From Pseudeuparius sepicola (Eukaryota; Arthropoda; Insecta; Coleoptera; Anthribidae): a stretch of DNA of 64,000 nt. The DNA lies in contig OY987298.1 of the NCBI GenBank assembly GCA_963920635.1, forward strand, positions 33,263,787-33,327,786, written 5' to 3'. Below the pieces are notes generated by a model. That model saw only the letters and a list, made by a program, of their open reading frames with translations, searched no databases and had not been told where the DNA came from. Both the position numbers and the translations under genes were made by a program. This document shows positions 22,881 to 34,490 of this stretch, in pieces; positions within the stretch are counted from its first letter, which is position 1, and every line of letters starts with the position of its first letter.

Positions 22881-24153
22881 CAGGGTGCCCAATGTATATG
22901 CTTGCTTATAATGTTATTGGTATAATCTAAATAAAGGCACTATTATTATTATTATTATTATTATATTTTGATGCCCTTGAATTTTTTTAAGAGCCAGTCA
23001 TTTCGTTGCTATGGCAACCAACTTTGTTTTTTTAATGGCTCTATACATTTTTATATTCAAATTTGGAGAAAGCTCCGTTTTGTGCATACGAACATGTAAA
23101 ATTTCATTGAGGTTGCATTAGAAAATTTTGAAGAAAAAGTAGAATTTCTGCAAGTACGCCAAAATTATTCGAGAGCGTTGCCTAAAAAGTAGGCCATGCC
23201 TAATGAAAATTTTGACATTTTCACGTGTAATAATAACTTGCCGACGACAGGTAAATCATGTTAAGCTTGCAAAATGTGTTTATTAATGAATAAATGGGCA
23301 CAATAAATGAATGGTACCTAAAATCAATTAATCTAATGCTCGAAATGTTCTCCATTCACAGAGAGATAATGGCCCAGTCTGTCGTAAAAACTACTAGGTA
23401 AGTACATTCTTAATCCATTCTGGAGGAATCAACGCTATTTCGTTTCTAATGTGCTGTTCTAATTCGACTAAGTTTTGGGGAAGATTTTTATACACCCTGG
23501 ATTTTAGGTGTCCCCACAAGAAAAAAAACACACGGGGTAAAATCGGGAGATCTCGGAGGCCATTCTATGGCCCCTCTTCTGCCAATCCAAAATTGTGGGA
23601 AGAGTTGGTGTAAATAGCGCCGCACATCACGGTGCTCCATCTTGCTGGAACCAGATATTCTGGATTGGCATACCAAGGGCAGGAATCACCTCATTTTACA
23701 AAAGATCCAAATACCTTTCGCCAGTCAAATTACCATTCATAATAAATGGACCAATAATGCGGTTGTCATAGATACCATTAGTTATCATTGCATGCAAAAA
23801 TGTCAAAATTTTCATTGAGCATAGCTCATAGCCTACTTTTTAGGCAATGCTCTCGAATTTAAATTTTGGCGTACTTGCAGAAATTTTTTTTTCTCAAAAA
23901 TTTTCTTATGCAACCTCAATGAAATTTTACATGTTCGTATGCACAAAAATGAGCTAATTCCAAATTTGAACAGGAAAGTGTATGGTGCCATTTAAAAAAC
24001 AAAGTTGGTTGCCAGAGCAACGAAATGACTGGCTCCCAAAAAAATTCAAGGTCACCAGATCGATCAACAGAAAAACTATTGTCTGAAACATTTTTTTATA
24101 CAAGGTGTATTTAAAAAGTTATATCCATTATTCCATCTAAATTGGGCACCCTG
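22881..24153. mobile_element. Fold-back TA element carrying a mariner-type fragment
   Basis: Ends are TA|CAGGGTGCCCAAT and the mirrored ATTGGGCACCCTG|TA. Long arms mirror each other: GAGCCAGTCATTTCGTTGCT near 22991 against the mirror near 24013-24035, CATGTAAAATTTCATTGAGG near 23093 against 23912-23934, and AAAAAGTAGGC near 23186 against 23832. The centre (about 23290-23810) encodes part of a DDE transposase on the minus strand. The arms are over 300 bp, unusually long for mariner. Confidence 0.85.
23296..23810 (-). pseudogene. Tc1/mariner-superfamily transposase, C-terminal part
   Basis: Minus-strand translation with stops and frame changes gives GIYDNRIIGPFIMNGNLTGE and then ERYLDLL near 23775-23690. 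An HRDVRRYLHQLFPQFWIGRR segment follows at about 23640-23580, then WPPRSPDFTPCVFF near 23566-23525 with the region of the last catalytic Asp, and a C-terminal NEIALIPPEWIKNV-like tail near 23460-23400. The first catalytic region is missing. The best ATG-like starts are internal, so this is a remnant inside its fold-back element. It is similar in organisation to the fragment at 51294-51512. Confidence 0.8.
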
Positions 24154-24216
24154 TATCCGTCATTCATTGCAGAACCATCTTTTAATTTATATTTCTACTT
24201 GGAGACATTTAGGAGT

Positions 24217-26045
24217 GTCGGGAAGACATCCACGGTTTTTCATCCACGGTTTATTAAAATACCCGCCACGACGAAACATTTTTCTTACAAATTCAACTCC
24301 ATCCATGGTTTTCTATTAATCTCCACTAGGTACATACATATAAACCGTGGATGGTCCATGAAATATTCTTATTTTGCGATAGCCTATTGTCAAATTGGCA
24401 AGTCAAGGGTTAATTATATTATATTAAAAAATCGTATTTCGACTCGGGAAATATGTCCAAGAAAAAACCTCCGCAAAACCCCATAGTCGCGAAATTATTT
24501 AAAAAATATACAGGGTGATTCAGTTTTATTCTGCGACACTTCAACAGGAGATAGAAAACCAAAAAATAACCGCACTTTCTCCTATAAACTATATCATTTT
24601 AAGGTCTTATAAAAAAGTTACAGGGTGTTAAAGTTGTAAGAAATATGTGGACTTTATTGAATGTCTACCAAATACCAAACTAGTTGAGATATTTACGTCA
24701 TATTTGGGACATGTTATAGCGGCATGGGTTAGCATAAAACCTGTTAATATCAAACACCTTGAACAACCAGTAGCGTAGAAGTGGGTAATTACTATAATTG
24801 TTTTTAGAAAAAAAAAAAAAACGAACCATCTTGTATACCAATAAAATGTATTCTTATGTAAATTTTAATTGTAAACTAAAACGTTCTCTTAGCATTTTTT
24901 CCTATGTGTCATGGTTACTTAACAATTCGCTCCATAAGTAAGACTCAAAGTAGAAAAAATGTGTTTCTTACTTTAAATACAGTAACTTTTCCCGATAAAC
25001 TTACTCATTCAAGGTTTTTTACTTTTCAACATTAATTGTATCTTCCTTAAATGTTTCAGATCCTGTATCTTCAAAAGTATAGCCTTAAATATGTAAGTTT
25101 AGTGGAAAAAGTTACTTTATTTAAAGTAGCAAACACATTATTTCTATTTTACGTGCTACTTATGGAGCAAATTTTTTAAATAATTTTTCAGAAATACCCC
25201 GAAATAATACAAAAAAAATCAAATTTGCCTTGAAACCATGACACACACGAAAAAACACCAAGAGGACATTTTTGTTTAAAATTAAAATTTACATAATAAA
25301 TTGAATACATTTTATTGCTATACAAGGTGGTTATTGTTTTTCTTCTAAAAACAATTATACTAATTACCCTCTCCTACGCCACTGGTTGTTCAAGGTGTTT
25401 GATATTAACAGGTTTTATGCTAACCCATGCCGTTATAACGTGTACCAAATATGACTTAAATATCTCAACTAGTTTGATAAAAATTCAATAAAGTCCACAT
25501 ATTTCTTACAACTTTAACACCTTGTAACTTGTTTTATAAGACCTTAAAATGATATAGTTTATAGAAGTGCGGTTATTTTTTGGTTTTCTATCACCTGTTG
25601 AAGTGTCGCAGAATAAAACTGAATCACCCTGTATATCTCGCCTAGGAGGGCGGTGAGAATCATTTCGCGACTATGGGTGTATTGAGGGAGCGTCTTGGTA
25701 CGATTTTTTCATTATTTTTTTGCCAAGTCCTAGGGCGCTGACAATAATTTTGTGGGGGTGCCTTGGAACCATCCCCACAAACTTTTTGCTTGGTCATCTT
25801 TCCCGAGTTGAGATACAATTTTTTTTAAATATATAATTCACCGTTGACTTCTCAATTTGACGATGGAATATCGCAAAACAAGAATATTTCGTAAACCAAC
25901 CATGGTTTATAGGTATGTATGGTATGTACCTAGTGGAGAAAATCTTTGATGGAGTTGAATTTGTACACTATTGCCAAATGTTTCGCCGTGGCTGGTATGC
26001 TAATAAACCGTGGATGAAAAACCGTGGATTGATGTCTTCACGACA
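24217..26045. mobile_element. Fold-back element split by another element
   Basis: Left end TGTCGGGAAGACATCCACGG is mirrored by the right end with GATGTCTTCACGACA. CATCCACGGTTTATTA near 24240 mirrors 25999-26014; TTCGCGACTATGGG near 25661 mirrors CCCATAGTCGCGAA near 24480. The insertion at 24511-25631 separates the two halves. No coding region was recognised. Confidence 0.8.
24511..25631. mobile_element. Nested fold-back TA element, CAGGGTGATTCAG ends
   Basis: It starts TA|CAGGGTGATTCAGTTTTATT and ends with the mirror AATAAAACTGAATCACCCTG|TA. Arms of over 400 bp are mirrored throughout: TCTGCGACACTTCAACAGG near 24531, ATATGTGGACTTTATTGAAT near 24642, GTTAATATCAAACACCTTGA near 24742. The centre is near 25070. 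Non-autonomous; it sits inside the element at 24217-26045, so it inserted later. Confidence 0.88.
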
Positions 26046-26612
26046 GTTCTATACTTAGGAACGTAGGTACCTACCAACAACCAACATATTATTGCATATT
26101 ATTGAATCACAAAGAGTCCCCTAAGGAAGACAATACATATTATAGTCTATTTTTATCATCTTTATCAAGTAAAATAATTATTGTGAAATCCCTAGACTTA
26201 TAGGTAAGATTTATAGTAGATCCACATTACGGCACATTTGTGTCATTTTTACCAGCGGTTTCGATAATAACATATCAGTGGCTCGCTAGCTTTCAATCAG
26301 TTTCTAAATTTTCAGAAATAATATCTATAATATGAGGGATAATGTGCAAAGTAGTCCTATATTTTCTAAAAAAAGGTGGGGCCTCGGGTGGGATACAAGT
26401 GATGTCAGGTGTGGGGTACGAATTTACAACGTATTCTGTATCCTATAAAAAACTATTTAATACCTACTTCTTAAAAAATTGTTTTACCTACAAAATGGTG
26501 GTAGATGACAGTTCACAGTTCTTCAAAATACACTGGCAAATACGTCAACAGTAGAGTGTCGAATTTTTAAACGACAGAATAAAGATATATCGAAATTACA
26601 TTATTATTATTA
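26046..26612. other. Intergenic DNA with no recognised feature
   Basis: AT-rich. A 70-codon frame from ATG at 26342 matches nothing I recognise and looks like chance. Confidence 0.4.
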
Positions 26613-27218
26613 CAGCGTCCTTTTTTCTTCATTATTACAAAAGTCATAAAAATGGTATTCATTTTAACGAGTCTACCACACTGTAAAATTTTCCGAGTGC
26701 GTGATGGGCGCTTTCCCGCACGCACAGCACCTAAACCTGTCATTCTAGCGCGGTTACAATTTTTTTATTACAAAACTTTTTAAAAAAGCAAAAGAAAATT
26801 TTTTGTCCGAAAAAATAAAGAGGGAGCAATCGTCGAGTCCGACACCGCAACATGTCACTCTATAGCGCGGTATTGTTTTTTTTATTGCACAACACCTAAC
26901 TTTTAATTTTAATTGCTCATAATTGCCTAAAAAAGATAGTCGATAACTTGTCCGACAAATTTTCAGCCTCCTTTAACCTGAATATGTCAGTTATGGCAGT
27001 TACGTTTTGCGATTACAATATTTCGGACAAAAATCACATGTGAGAGGTCGGTACGTTTTTGAACCAAATATAGCACTGTCCGACAAAAATAGTGGATCAG
27101 ATTGCCAGTCCGTCAAAAAAAAAGGTAAATACGATGCATCCTAAATCGAATTTTTATTTCCGTGAATAATAATAATTGTAGCTGTAAATATTATGTAAAT
27201 TAATTTTTGCACCGCAGG

Positions 27219-27284
27219 GACTAAAGCGATCACTTTACTCCCTCTTTCTCTTTTGCGGGAGTAAAGTGCGGCGTTTACTCCCTT
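27219..27284. repeat. Palindrome with GGGAGTAAAG arms
   Basis: CACTTTACTCCC near 27232 pairs exactly with GGGAGTAAAGTG near 27259. Outer GGGACTAAAGCG and CGTTTACTCCC also pair with few mismatches, giving one cruciform-capable unit. Confidence 0.75.
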
Positions 27285-27506
27285 GGGATTAAAATATGTT
27301 CGTCCCTTGATATTAAAAGTAACAAAAACAATAGAAACTATATGGCCAACTATGTAGTTCAGTCAATATCATTAATTAAGTTTTCATATAATAATTTTAT
27401 AATGTGGGACAATAGTGCGTTTAAGTACCAAAATTGGCCTAAGAAAAGAGTGTGAGGAATTAGGGGAAACAAAAAAACAATTTTTAAAAATTTTTTCAGT
27501 TACCTA

Positions 27507-27935
27507 TACAGGATGTACCACGAAAGTGTGGTGACAAATGAGATGATTTTTGAAATGGAACACCCTGTATATTATTATATTTTAGAATTCTACATCTGAA
27601 GAATGTCATTTTTTACAAATCAGTAGATTCTGAACTATGAACAGTTGAAAATAGGCATTTTGAGTACTTTTCACCGTTGTAGTAACAAAACTAGTTGAGA
27701 TAGAACAAAATGAATTTCATCCTAACTTATCAAGAGCTATCTGGTGGTGTAAGTGATGGTTGGTACTAAGGTACCAACTTTTAGTAAGTACCTACCAATT
27801 TCGGCACCATGGTACCAATTGATATGATACCAGCACCATTAGGTAGCCCTTGAAAAATTAAGATAGAAATGCGATATTCATTTTGATCTATCTTAAACAG
27901 TTTCCTCGCTACAACGGTGCAAAGTAGTAAATTGG
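27507..27935. repeat. Degenerate fold-back unit
   Basis: TA|CAGGATGTACCACG starts at 27507 and ACACCCTGTA occurs at about 27561. TGAGATAGAACAAAATGAAT near 27698 is mirrored by ATTCATTTTGATCTATCTTA near 27874, with TTGTAGTAACAAAAC against the ACAACGGTGC region. It is a decayed member of the CAGGGTG-ended class within the left arm of the larger element. Confidence 0.5.
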
Positions 27936-28583
27936 TAAGGCCGAATGTTTCTTTTCACAGAATGTCTTGCAAATTTTTAAATTTTAGTTCGTTCGGTGCA
28001 AAAAATAGCGTACGTACCAACCACATTACTCACTTTTGTACAGTAAACAACGTTTATAAGTAGCAACTTTTGGTTACTAGCCTATCGCGAATTTACAATA
28101 AAAGAAAAAACTTAATTTTTTCGCTCCACCCAAGTGTGGAGCCTGGCAGACCATGAGGCCACAGTGCCCACAGTACATTTCTACCCAGTAGATCAACTCG
28201 ACGCCATTGACGGGACGCATATTTACCTTTCCTATACGGTCAACGCTACTCGTTACTCTTTGCGGCAGCCAGCTAGGAAACGTAACGCGCTCTGATCGCT
28301 CCGTTTCATAGACGGTAAGCGCAACGCTATATTAGTAAATGCCGGCTTATGCAAAAAAGGTAGATTGGACTGTCGTAACAGTAACAAACATATCAACACA
28401 TCAAGCCTATATTATTTGCAAATAACAGGTAAATGGTAAATAAATAAGTGTATCAACAAATACATTTTAATGATTAGATAGCTGTAAGCAGGGGTATGCA
28501 ACTGGGTCCGGCGCATTGGCAACACAGGTCGGCCACTACGTCGGGTTGTGAAGGCCGAAGGGTATGATCGAAGGTAGCAAAAA

Positions 28584-28749
28584 GTGAGCTATATTCGCTC
28601 TGAACGCGACCCTATGTTAAACGGGTTGCCTATACATTACGGGTTGGAGGGTTGGACCAATAGAATCGCCGGATCAGACGCCTTGGCGATCGATGAATTT
28701 GCAAATTTTGATGTTTTAATAAAAAAATATATCAACAATCTCGAACAAG
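28584..28749 (+). pseudogene. Exon-like segment of unknown protein, ends at a strong donor
   Basis: The frame is open from 28584, with the first ATG at 28612 (MLNGLPIHYGLEGW and so on), and ends LIKKYINNLEQ. The coding run is followed directly by AAG|GTAAGT at 28747-28755, a near-consensus splice donor. Five bases into the putative intron the gypsy LTR element is inserted, and the intron-like sequence resumes at 34487. No domain was recognised. Codon use is less AT-rich than the surroundings. It may be an exon of the host element at 26613-38087 or of an unrelated gene; no downstream exon was identified with confidence. Confidence 0.4.
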
Positions 28750-28760
28750 GTAAGTCAAAT

Positions 28761-29165
28761 TGTGGTGGTTCCGCTTTTACTACGGAAACCGAAATCTCGT
28801 GGGTGTGGGCTCAATATTGGGGTCGGAGTTCAATAACGACGCCGGATGGGGTTCACTTTAACTTTATTCGAACAGCTATACAGCTTTACCGTCGATCTAA
28901 TATTCTTCTGCGCATGGAGTGGGCGGAGCGTGTATGAAACTCGGGAGTGCGAGTCCCGCGGTCCTCCCTCGACGAACGCTCGGACAAGACTCCCCTGGCC
29001 TTCGGTCAACCGCGCCGGGCGGAGCGGACCTTCGTCCTCTCGGTTCTCAGCCGCGCCCAGCGGAGTGGTCCGACATCCGGACGGTATCCTCCGATCTTTG
29101 TCGATGTCGCACGAACTCCCGCACTGGGACTTCATTCCCTTCACTAACAACTCTAAACCACTGCA
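28761..29165 (-). repeat. 3' LTR of the gypsy element
   Basis: A 405-bp LTR, TGTGGTGG to ACCACTGCA as written on the plus strand. It is GC- and CpG-rich in its central part, in contrast with the AT-rich surroundings. Open frames inside both LTRs (several frames, identical in each) are shadows. Confidence 0.95.
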
Positions 29166-29180
29166 CTACCCCCCCACTTA
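29166..29180 (-). promoter_or_regulatory. Polypurine tract
   Basis: On the minus strand AAGTGGGGGGTAG abuts the 3' LTR directly. This is where plus-strand DNA synthesis of an LTR element is primed. Confidence 0.8.
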
Positions 29181-29276
29181 AATCTAAGTAGAAGTATACA
29201 TGAATACCTTAAATTTAAGTGTCTTAACCTAAATAAACTACAGCTAATTAACTAAACATAACTTTGACCCTCTCTC

Positions 29277-31463
29277 TTATGGAAAAGATTCGGGAATGGT
29301 TTTATAAGGCTTCATGTTGACCACGTTCTGACGCGAGTGTGGAACACCCCCTTTTTCCCCAATCAGATATGAGTTTGGTCCAGTTCTTTGGAGTACATAA
29401 AAAGGACCCTGATATAAATGAAATAATTTTTTAATTGTTTTATTTTCTGCTGAAGATTGATAATGGGTTCGAATAAGAACAGCATCTCCTAAAGCAAAAG
29501 AAACAGGCTGGATTCCCTTATCATGCTTTTCAGCTCGCCTTTGGGCTTTGGTAATCAAATTTTGTCGCGCTAGTTCCCAGACACTTTCCTTCGGAAGCGA
29601 TTTATCCGGGTTTTCCGGGAATTGCACGTATTTTCCTATAGGATTGGCCTCAGCCTTACCCAATTGCAAATAATTAGCAGAATAACCTGTGTCTAGGTTC
29701 ACGACATTGTTAAGACATTCTTCTACGAAGGACAATACGTTTGGCCATTTTGTATGTTGATCGGCGCAATAAGTCCGCAACAATCGCCCTACTTCCTTAT
29801 TATATCGTTCAGTGACGTTCCCTTGGGGAAAATAAACAGACGTGAATTTAGTCTTTATACCTTCGCGTTCTAGACCGTTCACCCATTTTCGACTAGCGAA
29901 TTGTGTGCCGTTATCGCTCAACACACATTCCGGTTTTTGCACCTGTGGCACATAATTTTTAAACAGCCTGTTCAAAATTGCCGCCGTGGTAGCGCGTCGC
30001 AGCGCATATAACTTCACGTATTTGGTAAATGAATCAACAATAACCAATAACTGCGTGACTTTGGCCCGCCCTTCTGGCAGTGGACCAATGAGATCAAGAC
30101 ACACCAACTCACCCGGATGACGAGGAATTATAGAATGCATTTCCCCACGGCAAGTAGGAGAGGTTTTTACCCTCTGGCAAAGGTCGCAAGCGGCCACCAT
30201 CACGCGCATATGACGTTGCATTCTTGGCCAATAAAACGTCGACCGCATGTGTAAATACGTCTTATTCTTTCCAAAATGACCTAACCGCTCATGTTGGGCT
30301 TCTACCAACTCTTTAATTTGTCGAGATGGGACGCATAACTTAAACCCCGGATTACTCACGTCGCCTCTCTTGAACAATACCCCTTCGTAAACTATGAACC
30401 ACTCCAAGATGGCCAGTTCCTTTACGGTAAAAACTTTAGGTTGCTTCTCCACTTCTTCTAGAAACTTAATTTTATCCGCGATCCATTTTTCGTTGTGTTG
30501 GTCGCGCCGTAAACCTTCGCAAATTTGTCGAAAACGCTTAGAATCACCGGTCAATTTAACTAGCGAAATATCAATATTAGAATAATCTGGTCTAACTACC
30601 AATTCTGTTTTCGGAGGAAAACGCGACAAGACGTCAGCTGTAACATTTTCCGCGCCCTTACAGTGAATGATTTTAAAATTGAATTCTTGCAGAAACATTA
30701 TCCAACGAGACAGTCTAGCCGACCGAAGCTTACAAGAAAGCAAAAAACTTAAAGATTTATGATCCGAAAGAATCACGAGATCGCGCCCTAGCACTAGAGT
30801 GCGCCACTGTTTCAAGCAGTGTATTACCGCCAGGGCCTCTTTTTCCGTCGTTGTATAGTTGAGCTGACTCCCTTTTAAAGTCGCGCCTGTGAATGCAATG
30901 ACCAGCTTATCGTCTGAGTCCGATATTTGGTATAACAACCCCCCCATAGCATAGTCCGAGCTGTCACATTGAATATAAAACGTACGATCGAGATCTGGGT
31001 GACTAACCATCGTAACATTTAGGTAAGCTTTCTTTATGGCCAGAAACGCGTTATTTTCATCAATAGCCCAATGCCATTTTACCCCCTTCTTTAATAATTT
31101 TAACAAAGGTACCGTAAGTTCCGAATAATTACGGCAAAACCTCCTTTCGTAGTTAACTAGCCCTAGAAAGCTTCGCAGCTCTTTAATATTCCTAGGGGTA
31201 GGAAAGTTCTGGATGCACTCAACACGTTTTTTATCCAGGGTTATGCCTTGGGACGAGACTACGTGGCCCAAAAAATTTACTTCCGCGCGAATAAATTGAG
31301 ACTTTCTGAGCTTTACCGTGAACCCAGCATCTCCTAACTTTTTAAAAATCGTTTTCAAATGAACAAAATGTTCTTCCAGACTATCAGAATACACGAGCAG
31401 ATCGTCCACGTATACATACGCAAACGAAGAACATTCATTTCCTAGAACTAAAGTAAGACACCC
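29277..31463 (-). pseudogene. pol: gypsy pol, 3' part: RT palm end, RNase H, integrase
   Basis: This frame continues the gag-pol polyprotein after a frame break near 31455-31470. It opens in FAYVYVDDLLVYS, with the RT catalytic VDD. RNase H follows (FYIQCDSSDYAMGGLL; TTEKEALAVIHCL; ILSDHKSLSFLL). Integrase has the zinc-binding H-H-C-C segment (ERLGHFGKNK to CDLCQRVK) and the catalytic triad in LVCLDLIGPLP, LSDNGTQF and PQGNVTERYNKEV. A GPFYVLQRTGPNSYLI segment near the C-terminus resembles the usual gypsy integrase tail. The first listed Met (31409) is internal; translation would need the upstream frame. The stop is at 29277-29279. Confidence 0.9.
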
Positions 31464-33688
31464 GCCATAGACGTGCTCAGGCCGAAAGGCAACCTTTGGA
31501 ACGTGAAAGTTTCACCCCCGAAGAAAAATCCCACATATCTAGTATGCTCAGGCTTTATACTAATTTGCCAGTACGCCGCCGTTAAGTCAATCGTGCTCAA
31601 TACTTGCCCTTTTTTGAAATTTAACAAAATGTCATTAGGATCAGGCGGGGCTACATAATCTTGCCGGATTCGAGAATTTAGTAATCTGCAATCGAGGCAT
31701 ATACGTACCGATTTATCCTTTTTTGTTACGCATACCAATGGCGACAAAAAATCAGTTTTCTCCTTACTAATAATACCCTCTTCGAGCATATCGTTTATCT
31801 GGGTTTTAACGTGATCGCGATAGATTAACGGGATCGGATATGTTGGCGCATTAAAAGGCTCATAATTTGTGAGTTCCAATTCATGCTCATAATTTTTTAC
31901 TAAACCAGGGCATTCTGAGAAAACATTTCTATTTTCGTTCAAAATTTGGTAAAGTTTAACCTTATCATTTGACCCAAGATTGGAGGCACTAACCGTCGAT
32001 TTAAAATCGTTATCCCCATATCGGTGCTTCTCCGGAACCCTTTGATATTCACTTGTCACGAAAACATCATTTCCATCAATCTGTTCCTCACGCTTACACA
32101 AGTTGACATGAAAGTCAGCCTTAACAACTTCGACCGTGATCGGACAGCTGATAACTTTATTTTCAACCTTTGTTTTAAAAGTCAAAATGAAATATTCAAA
32201 ACATACATTGGCTTTGTGGCGAATCATCCAATTTGCGCCGAATAACAAATCACAATTTAAATTAGGAACGACTAAGCAAGTTACATCCAAATAAGTATTG
32301 CTAATACTTACTGTAAGCCATATTTGGTGCTTTACTCTTTGCGTTTTACCCCCCACAGCGACAGCAATGGCGGTATTCGTTAGAGGTAATATAGGGATAT
32401 TTTTGAGTTCCCCCTGTATACTATCAAAATATACTACCGATATAGCGCATACGTCCGAACCGCTATCCAGTAAAATTTTGGTATCCACTTCTGTATTTTT
32501 ACCTATCAATTTCGCATCGAATTTCGGTGAAGCTCGCTCGCTTTCTTCCACCTCATCGTCTTCTGAGTCGGTTAGCAAATCTGCCGGATCACTATCGAAA
32601 GCCACCATATGATTTATATTCGCGTTTTGACTCGAATTATTACCAGGGTTTTGTCGAGAATTTTCCCGAGAATTTTGATCTCGACCCTGACCTTGATTAC
32701 CCGACACATTTCTCCAAGAGGATTGCTGAGTATACTGACTTGAATTATTTCTATTTGCCTGCATTTCAGCACGAATATTCGCCGGAGAGATTCTATTTGC
32801 ACGCGCCTGCGCATCTAAACCCGATCGAGCGATCACCGATGGATCGTTTGTCCTATAGGTTTCATCTATTTTTTGTAAATAATTTTCGACATCGTCGATT
32901 GTCGAAAATCCGTTAGTAATAATGCCCCTTTCTATTTCTGACGGAAAATGTCTGGAAACCATTTCTATGAGCTTGTTTTCCGGGATAGAATTTGGCAGGA
33001 ACCTCGCCTGGTTAACCAAATTTAAAAAATATTCGGCCCTACTTCCACCTTCAAATCTGCCATATGACAAGGTTAAGTATAGGTCGCGTTCTTTCTCAAC
33101 ACCCCAAAACCTGTTTTTAAAAGCTACAACAAAATCACTGTAAGTGTCAAAGGCATCTTCCTTTATGGAAGCCCACTCTACAGCACCTCCTCTCAAACAT
33201 GATAGCGCAAGGCCCTTCTTAGCACTTTCAGGGACGCCGGCCTCTGTAAAAAGTGTATTTAACTTTTTTAAGAACACCATTGGGTGAATTTTTGAGTGTG
33301 GGGAAAAAGTGAGATTGCCACCCCCCAATTCTTTCCACATTAAAATATACGATTTATCTCCTGACTGAACAGACAACAAGCTACCATTATACGGCACATT
33401 TTGAACATTATTCATGGAATTGTTTACATTATTTTCGGCTGGTGGTACCGTGACAAAAAATGGAGTAACATTGTTACTATTTGGATTTAAATATTCCTGA
33501 GGAACACGAGTGCGTTCATCAATTTCTTTTACACTATTAGCTAAAACATTTATTGTCGATTTGAGTTCGCGCATGCCTACAGTGACTTGGCGCATGAACT
33601 CTTCCATATCGATATCGGCGGTAGGATCTTCCTGACCTTTCTTACTTTTGGTCTTCGGACCCATTTTATCGCACAAGGTGCACTTCAT
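31448..33688 (-). pseudogene. gag-pol: gypsy gag-protease-RT (5' part of polyprotein)
   Basis: It starts at ATG 33688 (a second Met nine codons later also fits). Residues 1-330 are gag-like: coiled N-terminus, a capsid-like region with AEYFLNLVNQARFLP, then a Gln/Asn-rich linker. No CCHC zinc knuckle is visible. Protease has the active-site LLDSGSDVCAIS near residue 406. RT follows with PLVCVTKKDKSVRICLDCRL and FQRLPFGLSTSMAG. The frame then hits a stop at 31448, while the next frame carries on with RT, so a small indel separates the two. Gag and pol appear fused in one frame, without a gag stop. Confidence 0.9.
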
Positions 33689-33904
33689 AAATTCTAAATC
33701 TAACCTACAACTAGGTACTATTTCAGCCGGTACATTGGCTATAAGAACGTAGTGTTTGATAACTAAATTAGGTTCGAAAATGTCAAGCGAAAATGCTTCA
33801 GTCTTTTCTTAAAAGTTCGTAATATAACGGAAAATTTATAACTTTGAATGTTTCTACAAACAAGTCCTCCACGTCGAAAGAAGAAACGTATTTCTCACCC
33901 TTTC

Positions 33905-34045
33905 AGCTTCCTCGTCGCAGTGCGGACAACTTAATTCCCTTGTCGCAGTGCAGACGCAGACAACTCAATTCTCCCGTCGCAGTGCAGACGACTCACTTCC
34001 CCCGTCGCAGTGCAGACGACTCATTCCCCCGTCGCAGCGCCAGCC
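33905..34045 (-). repeat. ~30-bp tandem repeats in the gypsy leader
   Basis: About five imperfect units contain CGTCGCAGTGCAGACGACTC and lie between the primer site and gag. They are unlike anything else in the window. Leader repeats in LTR elements can affect packaging or translation; here that is only inference. Confidence 0.85.
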
Positions 34046-34061
34046 TCCGATCTTCCTCAAG

Positions 34062-34078
34062 CCTCGAGTTGGGCGCCA
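34062..34078 (-). promoter_or_regulatory. tRNA primer binding site, Lys-type
   Basis: Minus-strand TGGCGCCCAACTCGAGG lies three bases from the 5' LTR end. TGGCGCCCAAC is complementary to the 3' end of tRNA-Lys and is a known primer site in retroelements. The last six bases deviate from the usual extension. Confidence 0.75.
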
Positions 34079-34081
34079 ATT

Positions 34082-34486
34082 TGTGGTGGTTCCGCTTTTA
34101 CTACGGAAACCGAAATCTCGTGGGTGTGGGCTCAATATTGGGGTCGGAGTTCAATAACGACGCCGGATGGGGTTCACTTTAACTTTATTCGAACAGCTAT
34201 ACAGCTTTACCGTCGATCTAATATTCTTCTGCGCATGGAGTGGGCGGAGCGTGTATGAAACTCGGGAGTGCGAGTCCCGCGGTCCTCCCTCGACGAACGC
34301 TCGGACAAGACTCCCCTGGCCTTCGGTCAACCGCGCCGGGCGGAGCGGACCTTCGTCCTCTCGGTTCTCAGCCGCGCCCAGCGGAGTGGTCCGACATCCG
34401 GACGGTATCCTCCGATCTTTGTCGATGTCGCACGAACTCCCGCACTGGGACTTCATTCCCTTCACTAACAACTCTAAACCACTGCA
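34082..34486 (-). repeat. 5' LTR of the gypsy element
   Basis: It matches 28761-29165 base for base as far as I can read. Followed at 34487 by the AAAT target duplication. Confidence 0.95.
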
Positions 34487-34490
34487 AAAT

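Larger units (their letters stand above)
28761..34486 (-). mobile_element. Complete Ty3/gypsy LTR retrotransposon
   Basis: Two 405-bp direct repeats (28761-29165 and 34082-34486) start TG and end CA and look identical on reading. The 4-bp duplication AAAT lies at 28757-28760 and 34487-34490. Coding sequence is on the minus strand, so the 5' LTR is at the high coordinate. The order is gag, protease, RT, RNase H, integrase. A tRNA-Lys-type primer site and a purine-rich tract sit at the expected positions. Identical-looking LTRs point to a recent insertion; a single frame break in pol disables the copy. Confidence 0.95.

Noticed and set aside
28196..28240. DAIDGTHIYL reading, reminiscent of Harbinger nuclease
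   Set aside because: Only ten residues match, the frame soon ends, and the inverted arm copy does not preserve it; too weak for a gene call.
28846..29191. Several open frames within the gypsy LTRs, repeated at 34151-34580
   Set aside because: They are identical shadows in both LTR copies, in competing frames, caused by high GC and few stops.
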